Shown here: piece by piece, positions 25,344-34,220 of the stretch
How the letters are laid out: every line of letters begins with the position of its first letter
How positions within the stretch are numbered: the first letter of the stretch is position 1
DNA from: Pyrinomonadaceae bacterium
Lineage (GTDB): Bacteria; Acidobacteriota; Blastocatellia; Pyrinomonadales; Pyrinomonadaceae
Direction of reading: 5' to 3'
NCBI GenBank assembly: GCA_026129865.1
Contig: JAHCHG010000010.1
Coordinates: 62,001 to 126,000 of the forward strand
DNA: 64,000 nucleotides
Translations under genes and position numbers: made by a program
Notes under the pieces: model-generated
The model's input: the letters and a program-made list of their open reading frames with translations, nothing else
Database searches by the model: none
Told to the model about the DNA's origin: nothing

Positions 25344-26048
25344 TCAAAAATTACTAAACTGTTTTCGCAATTCGATCCTTCCGCGTGCGATTCGCGATTT
25401 TACAGTTCCCATGCTAATTTCAAGCGTTTCAGCGATCTCGTCATAAGACATCCCTTCGATATCGCAAAGGATCACTGCTTCTCGGAAAATTTCAGGAAGT
25501 TCGTAAAGCGCTTTATTCAAAACGTTTTCGCGTTCCTTTTGGAGAACTTGTTCTTCCGGATCGATGCGGTCGCTCGCGACCGTTTCGCTCAACGGCGATT
25601 CGCTTTCGCCGACCGGAGCGTCCAAAGAAACCGTTTTTTCACGTTTTCGACGCTTCCACCAACGGAATCGGTTTTTCGATTTATTGATAGCGATGCGAAA
25701 AAGCCATGTTTTCAGCTCGGCATCGCCGCGAAACTTCGAGATCGCCTTCAACGCGCTCAAAAACGTCTCCTGCATCAGATCTTCAGCTTCTTTCACATCG
25801 TTAGTTATCCTGACAAGCAGTCCAAAGACCTCGCCGGAATATCTAACGACCAATTTATCGAACGCTTCTGCATCACCCGCACGTAATTTTTCAATGAACT
25901 CGGAATCATAACCGGTTGAGCTTGCAGAGCTTATGCCCGTCGCCAAAGCCACGTTCGAAAGTTCCTTCTCGTCAATTGTTATTGACTTGCTAAAGAACAT
26001 CGTCTGCCTTTTATCTTTCTCCAGATCTGAAAGTTTCAAATTGCTCAT
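25344..26048 (-). CDS. ECF-type RNA polymerase sigma factor
   Basis: This 234-aa sigma-70-family protein has region 2 at about residues 65-135 (LVVRYSGEVFGLLVRI, EDLMQETFLSALKAI, LKTWLFRIAINKSKNRFR) and region 4 at about 175-230 (LPEIFREAVILCDIEGMSY, GTVKSRIARGRIELRK). The first 48 residues are an extra N-terminal extension rich in polar residues and are not part of the core fold; a later start is possible but no better one is evident. It directs polymerase to stress promoters and is likely held by the ZAS protein encoded next. It resembles the RpoE/SigE branch. The start has GGTGG immediately before ATG. Confidence 0.92.
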   Translation of the reverse strand: MSNLKLSDLEKDKRQTMFFSKSITIDEKELSNVALATGISSASSTGYDSEFIEKLRAGDAEAFDKLVVRYSGEVFGLLVRITNDVKEAEDLMQETFLSALKAISKFRGDAELKTWLFRIAINKSKNRFRWWKRRKREKTVSLDAPVGESESPLSETVASDRIDPEEQVLQKERENVLNKALYELPEIFREAVILCDIEGMSYDEIAETLEISMGTVKSRIARGRIELRKQFSNF

Positions 26049-26283
26049 CCACCGGTTTCCCGTGAACTGTTCATTTAGACACGCTGTTTTCTAAATTGTT
26101 CCCGGAATTTGAAAAAAGTTCAAAAAAATCGTTCCCGCTTATCTTTGGATGCGAAATAGCTTTATTATTAAGCCTCAAACTTGATTTAACTAACCCTTTA
26201 CGCTAAATTTGCTACTTTGCATTGATTCAAAAAATCACATCAATAATACAACGATCATTAAATAAGGAATTGCAGTTTTTATA

Positions 26284-27150
26284 ATGGCTAGAAAAAAAAG
26301 ACGCGTTCCGGCACAATTTAAAGAGCCGGTAAAAGAAGAAGATACACCGAAAAAAGCTTTTCAAGACGAATTTCAGTCCACCGTTGGAAAGAAAATTGAA
26401 GAATACAGCGGTAAGTTTGAAGGTAAAGGCAAGACACTTACCTACGCGCTCGCCGCCGTCGCCGTCTTGGCTGTGATCGTTGGTATATTTTACATTTGGA
26501 ACAAACGATCGACGAATGCCGCGCAAACCGCGCTCGGAAAGGCGATCGAGGTTTCACAGCGCCAGGTGACCGATAATCCGCCGCCCGCAGGCACCGGTCA
26601 AATTACTTATAAAACTCAAAAAGAACGAGCCGAAGCGGCGATCGCAGAATTTCAAAAGGTCGCCGACACATACGGCGGTGCGGTCGGTGAAAAGGCAAAC
26701 TACTTTGTTGCGACAAATATGCTGTTCTTTGATCGAGCTGCTGCGATAGAGAAATTATCCGAGCTTTCCAAAAACAGCGGCGAAACCGGCACGCTGTCCA
26801 AGTTCGCACTTGCACAGGCTTATGCCGATGACAACAAACTGGACGAGGCGGCGAAGCTTTATTCGGAACTTGCCGCTATAGACAATCCGATCCTGGCAAA
26901 GGAAACGATCAATTTTGCACTCGCAAAGATCTACGAAAAGCAAAACAAGACGAATGAAGCGGTTGAGCTTTATTTTTCGATCGCGAAAACGGCGAGCGAG
27001 GCAAAGGACGCGGAAGGAAATGCGGTTCCGATGTCGTCAACGGCGCGCGATGCAAAGGCAAAAGTTGAAGAATTGAATCCTGAAAAGGCAAAAGAGATCG
27101 TTGAACCGGAATCGACAGCGCCGGCTGGCGGTTTGCCGCTTGGCATGTAA
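26284..27150 (+). CDS. Membrane-anchored TPR protein, YfgM-like
   Basis: The product is 288 aa: a basic N-terminus (MARKKRRVPAQFKEP), one membrane helix at about 56-78 (YALAAVAVLAVIVGIFYIW), then helical TPR-like repeats (LAQAYADDNKLDEAAKLYSEL, ALAKIYEKQNKTNEAVELYFSI) to about residue 260. This N-in, C-out layout is that of YfgM-type proteins, which assist the Sec translocon and envelope chaperones. The similarity is of architecture; I cannot confirm homology. It is transcribed divergently from the sigma factor gene across a 235-base region and ends at a clear terminator. Confidence 0.75.
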   Translation: MARKKRRVPAQFKEPVKEEDTPKKAFQDEFQSTVGKKIEEYSGKFEGKGKTLTYALAAVAVLAVIVGIFYIWNKRSTNAAQTALGKAIEVSQRQVTDNPPPAGTGQITYKTQKERAEAAIAEFQKVADTYGGAVGEKANYFVATNMLFFDRAAAIEKLSELSKNSGETGTLSKFALAQAYADDNKLDEAAKLYSELAAIDNPILAKETINFALAKIYEKQNKTNEAVELYFSIAKTASEAKDAEGNAVPMSSTARDAKAKVEELNPEKAKEIVEPESTAPAGGLPLGM

Positions 27151-27171
27151 GTTTAAGATCGAATTGAATTT

Positions 27172-27221
27172 GCGCGAATTTTCTTAGATTTGACAGGCAG
27201 TCTAAATCGGGAAAATCGCGC
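27172..27221 (+). terminator. Terminator of the YfgM-like gene
   Basis: GCGCGAATTTTC pairs with GAAAATCGCGC (one bulge), with an inner TTAGA/TCTAA stem, followed by ATTTTCTATTTT. Confidence 0.65.
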
Positions 27222-27318
27222 ATTTTCTATTTTGGGAACCTTGAGCTCGAATTTTTTGAAGAATCTTGTTTCAATTCGGTCTTTGTAGTAGTTATTAAAG
27301 GACGGAGAATTTCTAATT

Positions 27319-28749
27319 TTGAGCAACGCTGTAGACGTAAGACTATCGGAGATCGCTGCACGGGCTGAGGCTCGCGCGGAAGCACTTGCTGTGCGAACGG
27401 TCAGTATTCGCGTTTCGCCGAACAGTTATGCTGCCGGACTTTTCGTCGCGCTGTTTTTTTCGGGATTTCTTTTTTACATCGAAAAAGAGCTTTTTGGAAT
27501 GTTGCTGCTAATTGTCGGCATTTTGATAATTCCCGCGCTGGCGTGGTTCGACAGGATTTCTTTTGACGGAAAGGGTCTCAGCCGGACGGGGATTTTGCCG
27601 CGAGCCTGGGCTGCGGTCAATAATTCTCGCACCCGCCTTAAATTGAACGATATCGAACTGGTTGAAACACATGCGCTCCGGGCGTTGAAACGCGGCGGAA
27701 ACGTTTTTTATAGATATCGAACTTCGGTACAGGGAAAAGATCAGAAATTCGTTTTTGCGTCCGGCGGAACTGAATATCGCGATATGGTTCACAAGCTTTT
27801 TCCGCTTGTTTCCGAAAATACGCTTGATCAGCGTTCAATAGAATTGCGTGATTTTCTTTCGGAACCGAAGGAAGCGTTGATGAAGGCTGAATTTGCAAAA
27901 ATTCCCTCAGCAGAGGTTTTGGAAGAATCGCTTCAGAAGTTTTATTCACCGCTCGCGGGCTCGCGGGCGAAGCGCGACAACTGGATTGTTGGCGAAGAAG
28001 AGGTTGAAAAAGCTGATTATCTTCGCACCTTGGCGAACGAGTTGCGATTAAGCGGTTATTTGATTCAGGCTCTTGAGGCATTTCGCCGATCGCTTGTTAT
28101 CAACCCTGAAGACGCCTGGGCTTTGTTTGAATATGCCCGGTGTCTTCATTCGTACGCCGGTTCGGAACGCGATGCAAAGCTTCAAAAGAAGGCGTTTGCT
28201 GCGCTGAGGTTAGCGGAAAGGCGCGGGAAGTCCGACGCGGAATTTTTGGAAAGGCTAGGAGAAAGTTATTTTCAGTACGGTGAGTGGACGCGTGCGCAGA
28301 AAATGTTCGACCGCGCAATTGAGTTAGCCGACGAAAGCTATCGCGCCGTCCGGGGATTAGCGGAAATCGCCCTGCGCGACGGAAAACTGGCTCATGTAAT
28401 TCACCATTTTGGAACGGCTTCGCGACTTGCCGAAACACCGGCGCTTCGCCGCTGGACGAGAAGCGAAAGCGATTACTTCGCACGCCTGAACAGCGACGAT
28501 GAGTATATGGAACTCGAAGTCAGCCGCGTGAAAATGGTTGAAAATCTGGACGAAGCACGAAAAACCTCGCTGCGAATTGCCGTATTCGGAATTCCCGTTA
28601 TCGTCTTCGGCGTTATCTTTGACGAGCCGCTTTTGGGAAACATCGGCTGGGCTGTTTCGAGCATCGCGCTTTTGATCTGGATCGGTTTGATCCTGAGCAG
28701 AAATTTGCTTTCGAACAGAATCCCCGTTGAATTAATTGAAGAAGATTAA
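27319..28749 (+). CDS. TPR-containing membrane protein
   Basis: The product is 476 aa starting at TTG, supported by ACGGAGA nine bases before it. An N-terminal helix rich in Ala, Glu and Arg is followed by two adjacent membrane helices at about 36-75. A middle domain (about 85-160) has a PH-like strand pattern (LNDIELVETHALRAL, FYRYRTSVQGKDQKFVF). TPR-type helices lie between about 225 and 370 (LIQALEAFRRSLVINPEDAW, WTRAQKMFDRAIELADE), and two more membrane helices lie near 413-455. The TPR domain should be cytosolic. No catalytic motif is seen. It may form part of a membrane complex with the upstream TPR protein. Confidence 0.75.
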   Translation: MSNAVDVRLSEIAARAEARAEALAVRTVSIRVSPNSYAAGLFVALFFSGFLFYIEKELFGMLLLIVGILIIPALAWFDRISFDGKGLSRTGILPRAWAAVNNSRTRLKLNDIELVETHALRALKRGGNVFYRYRTSVQGKDQKFVFASGGTEYRDMVHKLFPLVSENTLDQRSIELRDFLSEPKEALMKAEFAKIPSAEVLEESLQKFYSPLAGSRAKRDNWIVGEEEVEKADYLRTLANELRLSGYLIQALEAFRRSLVINPEDAWALFEYARCLHSYAGSERDAKLQKKAFAALRLAERRGKSDAEFLERLGESYFQYGEWTRAQKMFDRAIELADESYRAVRGLAEIALRDGKLAHVIHHFGTASRLAETPALRRWTRSESDYFARLNSDDEYMELEVSRVKMVENLDEARKTSLRIAVFGIPVIVFGVIFDEPLLGNIGWAVSSIALLIWIGLILSRNLLSNRIPVELIEED

Positions 28750-29264
28750 CGGATAGATCACTGATAAGTATATATTTAATAATGATTTACAGGGGTTTGC
28801 TGTGAAAATTAGAAAAATTTCTTGACAATTTATTACAGGCTATTTAATCTACTTTGCAGAGTATTCTCAAATAAATTTTAGTTGAAGTAGATAAAATAAT
28901 GATCCTCTTATTGCTTCAAAAATTACCTGCACTCACAGCTCCCGCAGACTCGCGATTATCAGTCTTCTGCGAAAAAAAGAGCAATCCGTGTGCCAAGTTT
29001 AAAATTTCTTTTGGGATTAAAAAGTTTTGCTTTAATGAATAAACCCTGCCGTCATTTTACCGATGACAACAGGGTTTATTCGTTTTCACCGTCTTAGCCA
29101 TATTTCGGGCAAACGATGTGTCCCAATAGACATTTACATCTTAACGCAAATACAGCTAGGGCTCAACCATAAACAAAAAACGAAAATTCTTGAGCTGATA
29201 ATTTCAATGCATCTATTCAGCAAGAAATTTGCCCGTCATTAATTTTCGTTCTTCTCATTAAAAT
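28750..29264. other. AT-rich gene-free stretch
   Basis: The 515 bases are clearly AT-richer than the flanking genes and have no supported gene. One strong palindrome occurs at 29038-29080. The stretch may be the left border of an acquired segment that ends near 31900. Confidence 0.4.
29038..29080. terminator. Palindromic terminator-like hairpin
   Basis: AATAAACCCTG pairs perfectly with CAGGGTTTATT, with an inner GTCAT/ATGAC stem. It is followed by TCGTTTT on the plus strand. Confidence 0.5.
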
Positions 29265-29912
29265 ATGGAGAGAGTTGATCGAAATTTTGTTGGTGGAAGC
29301 GGAACGTATGGTTCTTTAACAACATTTCAAGTTTTTGAAACAAGTGGAGTTGGCTTTACTCAAATTGCCAACGCAAAAGTTCCAGGAACTTGGCAATTGA
29401 CTTACGGACCCAGTTTTTCCGGCGGAAGTTTATGTTTAACATTCACAACCGAAAACAGAAATGTGAGTTTAGGAAGCCTTGAAAGATTGAATTGTGTTCC
29501 CCGTTTCTTTAGTTTTACAGCTTCGCCCGATTCGGTTGACGCGCTCAATCCGCCTGCTGCTGTTACATTTAACGGAAAAGGAATCAATGATTTGTATGGA
29601 ACCCCTGTTCTCGCTTACTACAACGAATTCGGTAATATCGTAGCTTCGACTTCTAGCGGTCAATTGTTGTATGAAAACGGTAATGTCGAGGGCATTTCTG
29701 TAAATGTTCCTGATATAAGTCAGGTTTATAACGGTACATATACGGTAGCCGTTCATAATGTAAATGCTGACGGAACTTGGGAAATTATCGGCGCGGCAAC
29801 AATGAATATTTATGGAAATCCACCGCCACCTCCAACCGGCGGAGGTGGCGGCGATGAATGCGGTCCGCCGCCGCCGCCTGACCAACCGCAGCTCCCTTGT
29901 AACCAATCTTAA
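29265..29912 (+). CDS. Hypothetical beta-rich protein with Gly/Pro tail, perhaps 5'-truncated
   Basis: This 215-codon frame starts directly after an in-frame stop, has no ribosome site and no signal peptide, yet the content looks extracellular. It is rich in Thr, Ser, Gly and Asn, with strand-like segments (TPVLAYYNEFGNIVAST, GTYTVAVHNVNADGTWEI) resembling an Ig-like fold. The end is low-complexity (NPPPPPTGGGGGDE and another proline run). I do not recognise a family. The lack of a leader suggests loss of the 5' end. Codon use is AT-richer than in the neighbouring housekeeping genes. Confidence 0.5.
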   Translation: MERVDRNFVGGSGTYGSLTTFQVFETSGVGFTQIANAKVPGTWQLTYGPSFSGGSLCLTFTTENRNVSLGSLERLNCVPRFFSFTASPDSVDALNPPAAVTFNGKGINDLYGTPVLAYYNEFGNIVASTSSGQLLYENGNVEGISVNVPDISQVYNGTYTVAVHNVNADGTWEIIGAATMNIYGNPPPPPTGGGGGDECGPPPPPDQPQLPCNQS

Positions 29913-29928
29913 ACATATCTAAGAAGGC

Positions 29929-29966
29929 TTTCCGAAGTTTGAATAAAATTATTCAAACTTCGGAAA
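29929..29966 (+). terminator. Long perfect palindrome between the hypothetical and barrel genes
   Basis: TTTCCGAAGTTTGAATAA is followed, two bases later, by its exact complement (18 bp). On the plus strand it can act as the terminator of the preceding gene and also lies in the leader of the barrel gene. Confidence 0.6.
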
Positions 29967-29995
29967 AGAACGCGTTCAAAATTGAGGTATCGTCA

Positions 29996-30739
29996 ATGAA
30001 ATACAATCAAAAGATTTATCTGCTTTTCGCAATCTTAACGATTATTTTGCTAAAGGTTTTTACGTTTGCACAAACAGAAGATAACTTAAAGGAATCTGAA
30101 ATAAAAAAATATGAAATCGGTGGACAGATAACTATATTGAGGCAACGAAGTTATGAAGATGATTCAATAGTTTTTGATGTGGATTTTGGTGCGGACAGTT
30201 ATATGCGGTTAGCTGACAATCATCAAACCGAATATGGAATAGGGGGAAGATTTACCTACAATTTTAATAAAAATATAGCATTAGAAACAGAGGTTAACTA
30301 TTTCCCGGTTGATAGATTATCCAGAACTGGAAGGGAAAGCGCGAGAATTATCGGAACAAATGAATTTTTTAGGAGATCCGTCGAACCGCAAGGAAGAAAA
30401 TTTCAGGCAGTTGCAGGTCCAAAAATCGGAATCCGAGGAAAAAAATTCGGCGTTTTCGGAAAGGTAAGACCGGGAATTTTTTATGTCGAAAGAATGCCAG
30501 TTATAGAGCTTTTGTCCATTTCAAATCCCGGACTAATCGCGGCAAGTGAAAAGAAATCAACATTTTTTACTTTAGATGTTGGCGGAGTAGTTGAATATTA
30601 TCCGTCAAAGAATACCGTTTTACGATTTGATATTGGTGATACAATTATTCGATATCGTGCCTTAGTGCCTAGAGAATTCAATCCTGCTTTTACGCGCCAT
30701 ACATTTCAATTCAGCACAGGATTCGGCTTTCGGTTCTGA
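29996..30739 (+). CDS. Outer-membrane beta-barrel protein
   Basis: I start at the ATG at 29996, which has GAGG nine bases upstream and opens a signal peptide (LLFAILTIILLKVFTFAQ); 247 aa. After the leader, amphipathic strands alternate with turns (YGIGGRFTYNFNKNIALETE, FGVFGKVRPGIFYVE, STFFTLDVGGVVEYYPSKN), and the chain ends in Phe (FQFSTGFGFRF). This is the usual signature of an OmpA/OmpW-sized eight-stranded barrel inserted by BamA. No specific family is recognised. It overlaps the AT-rich patch and is 18 bases upstream of a VWFA gene, probably one operon. Confidence 0.75.
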   Translation: MKYNQKIYLLFAILTIILLKVFTFAQTEDNLKESEIKKYEIGGQITILRQRSYEDDSIVFDVDFGADSYMRLADNHQTEYGIGGRFTYNFNKNIALETEVNYFPVDRLSRTGRESARIIGTNEFFRRSVEPQGRKFQAVAGPKIGIRGKKFGVFGKVRPGIFYVERMPVIELLSISNPGLIAASEKKSTFFTLDVGGVVEYYPSKNTVLRFDIGDTIIRYRALVPREFNPAFTRHTFQFSTGFGFRF

Positions 30740-30757
30740 CGAGTTAGATCAAGTTTT

Positions 30758-31900
30758 ATGAATATAACTAACAAAAGCCGATTTTTGATTTTAGGGTTTA
30801 TATTTTTATTTTCAATTCACGCTTTTGCTCAAGACACGCAGCCGACACCAACCGAAGATGAAGATATTAAGATTTTCACCGAAGAAGTAAAACTAAATGT
30901 AACCGTGCAGAGCGTTTACGGGAAATCTGTTCCAAAATTGACGGCGGATGATTTGCTGATCGTTGAAAGCGGCGATCCGCAGACGATCACGAGCATTCGG
31001 CGAGTTCCGGCAAGCGTTTTGATATTGCTCGACACGGGCGGAAATCTTAATTTCTCCAAAACGATTGACAAATCGCGCCTGACCGCCAAAATTCTTGTCG
31101 AGAAAATTTCCGCCGAAAATTCATTTGCCGTAATGCAGGCTTACGACAAAATCGAGATGGTTTCGGATTGGACTGATAAAACGGAAACGCTTAAGGCAGA
31201 TTTGGACAAAAAACTTTTCGGGGGCAATCGTTCGCGTTTTTCGGGTGCGATAAATGCGGCAATCGATCGGTTCGAATCGCGTCCGATAGAAAATCGGCAT
31301 CTTATCTTTATCGGGGACGGTTTGGACAGCATCGCAACTTTTAAAGAACGTCAAAATGCTTTGCAAAATCTGCTTGCGGCAAACATTACGTTTCATTTTA
31401 TCGGCTACAACAAAATGGAAGCGAAACACGCCGAAAAAGCTGCGAAACTCATTCAAATCGGCGAGGCAAAAGAACCTCCGCGTATGCCGGACGATGTTCT
31501 CGAAGGAATTATTAATTCGATGCCGCGTCAGATGAAGGATAATTTCCGGCGATTTATGAATGCCGAACGCTTGATAATTTTGCGGCTCGACGGCAAACAG
31601 CGAAAACTTGCCAAACAAAAACGCGAAGATTGGATCAAAAGCGAAACCGAATTGCAAACGATTGCCGAAGATACGGGCGGAATGTTTCACGCGCCGGAGG
31701 AATTGGAAACAATGTGGAAATTTGCCGTCGAAATCGCGTCGGCGGTTGATTCAAACTATGTTATTACATACACACCGACAAAACCGATTGCCGAATCGCC
31801 GCAGGAAATCGTCCGTAAAATTCGTGTCAGCACTTATCTCGACGGTGTAAAAGTGTGGTCTCGTCAGAAAATTGTTGTGATTCCGAACGATAAAAAATAA
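30758..31900 (+). CDS. Acidobacterial VWFA-type protein with altered metal site
   Basis: The product is 380 aa with a signal peptide (cleavage after FAQ). It has the same layout as the VWFA protein at 17703: a short strand region (VKLNVTVQSVYGKSVPKL) and then a von Willebrand A fold (about 85-360). The metal-site motif D-x-S-x-S is replaced by DTGGN, while GDGLDS stands where TDG would be, so metal-dependent ligand binding may be lost or altered. Inserted between strands is a helical segment (residues about 235-300, with MPRQMKDNFRRFMNAE). It directly follows the barrel gene. Its stop codon lies inside the terminator stem. Confidence 0.78.
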   Translation: MNITNKSRFLILGFIFLFSIHAFAQDTQPTPTEDEDIKIFTEEVKLNVTVQSVYGKSVPKLTADDLLIVESGDPQTITSIRRVPASVLILLDTGGNLNFSKTIDKSRLTAKILVEKISAENSFAVMQAYDKIEMVSDWTDKTETLKADLDKKLFGGNRSRFSGAINAAIDRFESRPIENRHLIFIGDGLDSIATFKERQNALQNLLAANITFHFIGYNKMEAKHAEKAAKLIQIGEAKEPPRMPDDVLEGIINSMPRQMKDNFRRFMNAERLIILRLDGKQRKLAKQKREDWIKSETELQTIAEDTGGMFHAPEELETMWKFAVEIASAVDSNYVITYTPTKPIAESPQEIVRKIRVSTYLDGVKVWSRQKIVVIPNDKK

Positions 31901-31938
31901 AAGGTAAAACAAAACACGAAAATTGTTTTACCTTTTAT
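31897..31938. terminator. Bidirectional terminator
   Basis: A perfect 16-bp stem, ATAAAAGGTAAAACAA with its complement, ends the VWFA gene on the plus strand and the ATP-grasp gene on the minus strand. Confidence 0.85.
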
Positions 31939-31959
31939 TTCTATTTTATCCCTTCAAAC

Positions 31960-33051
31960 CTATTTAGAGTTCGAGGCGTTTTTGGCTTGCGGAGTTTCCT
32001 TTTTGGTTTTGGAAGTTTTCGCTTTCGATTTAGTTGTATCAGTTGTTGTTTTTGCCTTCGGCGCGGCTTTCCTAGTTGTTTGAGCTTTACTTACGGCTTT
32101 TTTTTTTGAATCCCGGGCGGGATTGAGCATCGAAGTCCAGCGATATTCCGGGGTTTCGAAGCCTTCTTCCAGTTTTCTCAAGATAAAATCGGTCATTTCG
32201 TTGACGATCCAATTATGGTTGAATTCGCCGACCGAAGCCAATTCTGCATCAGGCGCGGGATTCATAAAATCGATCGCGTAGGGAATACCGTCTTTGATCG
32301 CAAATTCGACTGTGTTCAGATCGTAGCCGAGAGCTTTACAGATCGTGATAACGTCTTTTTCGACTCTCGCGTGAAGTTCCGGCGACAGATAATCGTCGAT
32401 GTTCACATACTGCATTCCTGAAAGATACGGTTTTGACGGGTCGTAAGGCATGATCAAAACCTTTTCCTGCCCAACGCAGTAGCAGCGGACGAACTGATCG
32501 AATTCGATCCCTTCCTGCAGAGTCATACAGAGCGTGCCGGACTTATTATATTCCGCCCAGAGTTCTTCCAGAGAATTGACCTTCGAAACGTTTTTCCAAC
32601 CGCCGCCGTCAAACGGTTTCAGGAAAGCCGGGAATCCGACATATTCGCAGATTCCTTCCCAATCGATCGGAAATTCGAGATTTCGCAGCGATTCGCTGGT
32701 TACATCGGGAATGTATTTTTCCTGCGGCAGAAGAACGGTTTTCGGGATCGCAACACCGAGCTTTGCCGCCAAGCAATAGTTAAAAAACTTGTCGTCAGCC
32801 GACCACCAGAACGGATTGTTGATAACGTAAGTTCCCTCGAGCGCCATCCGCTTCAAAGTCGCGCGGTAATAGGGAACTTCATGAGAAATACGGTCGATGA
32901 TCACATCGTATTTCTTCGGCTCATCAAGACGAATACCGCCGATCTTGACCATTTCGGCAACGACCTTGCCGTCGCCTTTTGCGTTGATACTCTTAATTAT
33001 AGATTCGGGAAACGTCTGTTCGCGCCCGACTAAAATTCCAACTCTTTTCAT
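31960..33051 (-). CDS. ATP-grasp ligase-like protein with Lys/Ala/Thr-rich tail
   Basis: The product is 363 aa. Residues 1-305 form an ATP-grasp enzyme of the glutathione synthase/RimK type: an N-terminal pre-ATP-grasp domain (MKRVGILVGREQTFP), FPAFLKPFDGGGWKNV for nucleotide binding, and EFAIKDGIPYAIDFMNPAPD with the acidic metal ligands. The final 50 residues are a disordered basic tail (KAAPKAKTTTDTTKSKAK) resembling histone H1 or bacterial Lys-rich DNA-binding tails. Such enzymes join a carboxylate to an amine or thiol using ATP; the substrate is unknown. It lies next to the PspA gene pair, in the same direction, with a terminator between. Confidence 0.8.
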   Translation of the reverse strand: MKRVGILVGREQTFPESIIKSINAKGDGKVVAEMVKIGGIRLDEPKKYDVIIDRISHEVPYYRATLKRMALEGTYVINNPFWWSADDKFFNYCLAAKLGVAIPKTVLLPQEKYIPDVTSESLRNLEFPIDWEGICEYVGFPAFLKPFDGGGWKNVSKVNSLEELWAEYNKSGTLCMTLQEGIEFDQFVRCYCVGQEKVLIMPYDPSKPYLSGMQYVNIDDYLSPELHARVEKDVITICKALGYDLNTVEFAIKDGIPYAIDFMNPAPDAELASVGEFNHNWIVNEMTDFILRKLEEGFETPEYRWTSMLNPARDSKKKAVSKAQTTRKAAPKAKTTTDTTKSKAKTSKTKKETPQAKNASNSK

Positions 33052-33174
33052 AATAGCTTCCTTGTTTTGATAATTAATTAAATATAGATGTTTGTTCGAT
33101 AATTTCGGACTTTCCGAAACGTAAAAGTCTAATAGAGAAGCCCAAACGACGCAAGTGTTTCGGCAAAAAATTAA

Positions 33175-33205
33175 GGGAACGATCGAATTTTACCGATCCG
33201 TTCCC
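33175..33205 (-). terminator. Terminator after the PspA pair
   Basis: On the minus strand GGGAACGGATCG pairs with CGATCGTTCCC (one bulge), followed by TTAATTTTTT. It ends transcription of the two genes at 33230-35018. Confidence 0.8.
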
Positions 33206-33229
33206 CAAATTAATGAAATATTCGAATTT

Positions 33230-34129
33230 CTACGAGTTCGAACCCGGCAGCAGTTCGTAATTTCCCATTTCACGATTATACGCGTCGAGCGCGCCGACCG
33301 TATCCGATGTCGCGTCAAGCATTTGCTTGGTCATAGCGATCGAATCGGAAAGCTGTTCGAAATCGAGCAGAGAGAATTTTTCCGGAGTCGACATGGTTAC
33401 TATTTCGTCGTTTAGGTAGCCGAAGAAATTTTCAATCGACTGCAGTTGACCTTCGACGAGTTTTACGCTTTTTTCGAGTTCGTCGAACGACGCAAGCCGC
33501 CGTTTCAGAATCTCGACATTCGTTTGCTGAATTCGTTTTGTCTTTTCGTCTTCCGTGCTTTCAACCGTCCTGAACGCCTGGCTCAATTGATTATGAACCG
33601 CCTGGCGGTTGATAGATTTCAGATGCTGTTTTCGCCGACGGTAAACGTCCAAAAGATCGACAAAATCTTCCCAACGACGGTCGAGCGTTTTCAAATTTGT
33701 CGGAAGTTCGCGCGCGCCGGTAAATTTCTTATAGTTTTCCTGGATTTTATCCTTCTGCCAGCGAAGATATTCGACTGCTTCACGTTCACGCGGAGTGAAT
33801 GATTTGATCAGTTTTTCGCGCGTCGAAATGTTCAGCGCGCGGATGCGTTCCCGTTCGCGGTTATTTACAAGCTGGCGGTAGATAGGAAGATTTGGAATAA
33901 CTAGCACATACGCAATTTCGCAGATCAGTGCGATAAGCAGAGGAATAACACTTTGAGTGTAAGCCGCGGCAACGGCAAAACCCGCCAGACCCCAAAAATT
34001 CACGGGCTCTTTTATTGCTTCTTTGGCGTAAGATGAATTGAATCTGTCAATTTCCTTTTGGTATTTAGCTAAATCTGCCATAGAAATAAATTCGTCGATC
34101 TCAACTTCGCCAATTAATGTTTTTGGCAT
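33230..34129 (-). CDS. Coiled-coil membrane protein next to PspA
   Basis: The product is 299 aa with two closely spaced membrane helices at about 47-83 (GLAGFAVAAAYTQSVIPLLI then a second, PNLP-ended helix) and a long helical region from about 95 to 260 that is rich in charged residues and likely forms coiled coils. I do not recognise a named family. It follows the pspA-like gene by 91 bases on the same strand and shares its terminator, so it probably works with it, perhaps as a membrane anchor or sensor for the PspA scaffold. That role is inferred from position and shape only. Confidence 0.65.
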   Translation of the reverse strand: MPKTLIGEVEIDEFISMADLAKYQKEIDRFNSSYAKEAIKEPVNFWGLAGFAVAAAYTQSVIPLLIALICEIAYVLVIPNLPIYRQLVNNRERERIRALNISTREKLIKSFTPREREAVEYLRWQKDKIQENYKKFTGARELPTNLKTLDRRWEDFVDLLDVYRRRKQHLKSINRQAVHNQLSQAFRTVESTEDEKTKRIQQTNVEILKRRLASFDELEKSVKLVEGQLQSIENFFGYLNDEIVTMSTPEKFSLLDFEQLSDSIAMTKQMLDATSDTVGALDAYNREMGNYELLPGSNS

Positions 34130-34220
34130 AAAAATCTGATTCTATACTCGTTAGACGCGTTGCTTTGCTTGCCGATCGGTGCGGCGGCAGCGAAAATGGC
34201 GAAGATCCACGATCGGCGTT

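Noticed and set aside
25179-25886. 235-codon plus-strand frame
   Set aside because: It lies antisense to the ECF sigma gene, whose regions 2 and 4 are clear; the composition is that of a mirror frame.
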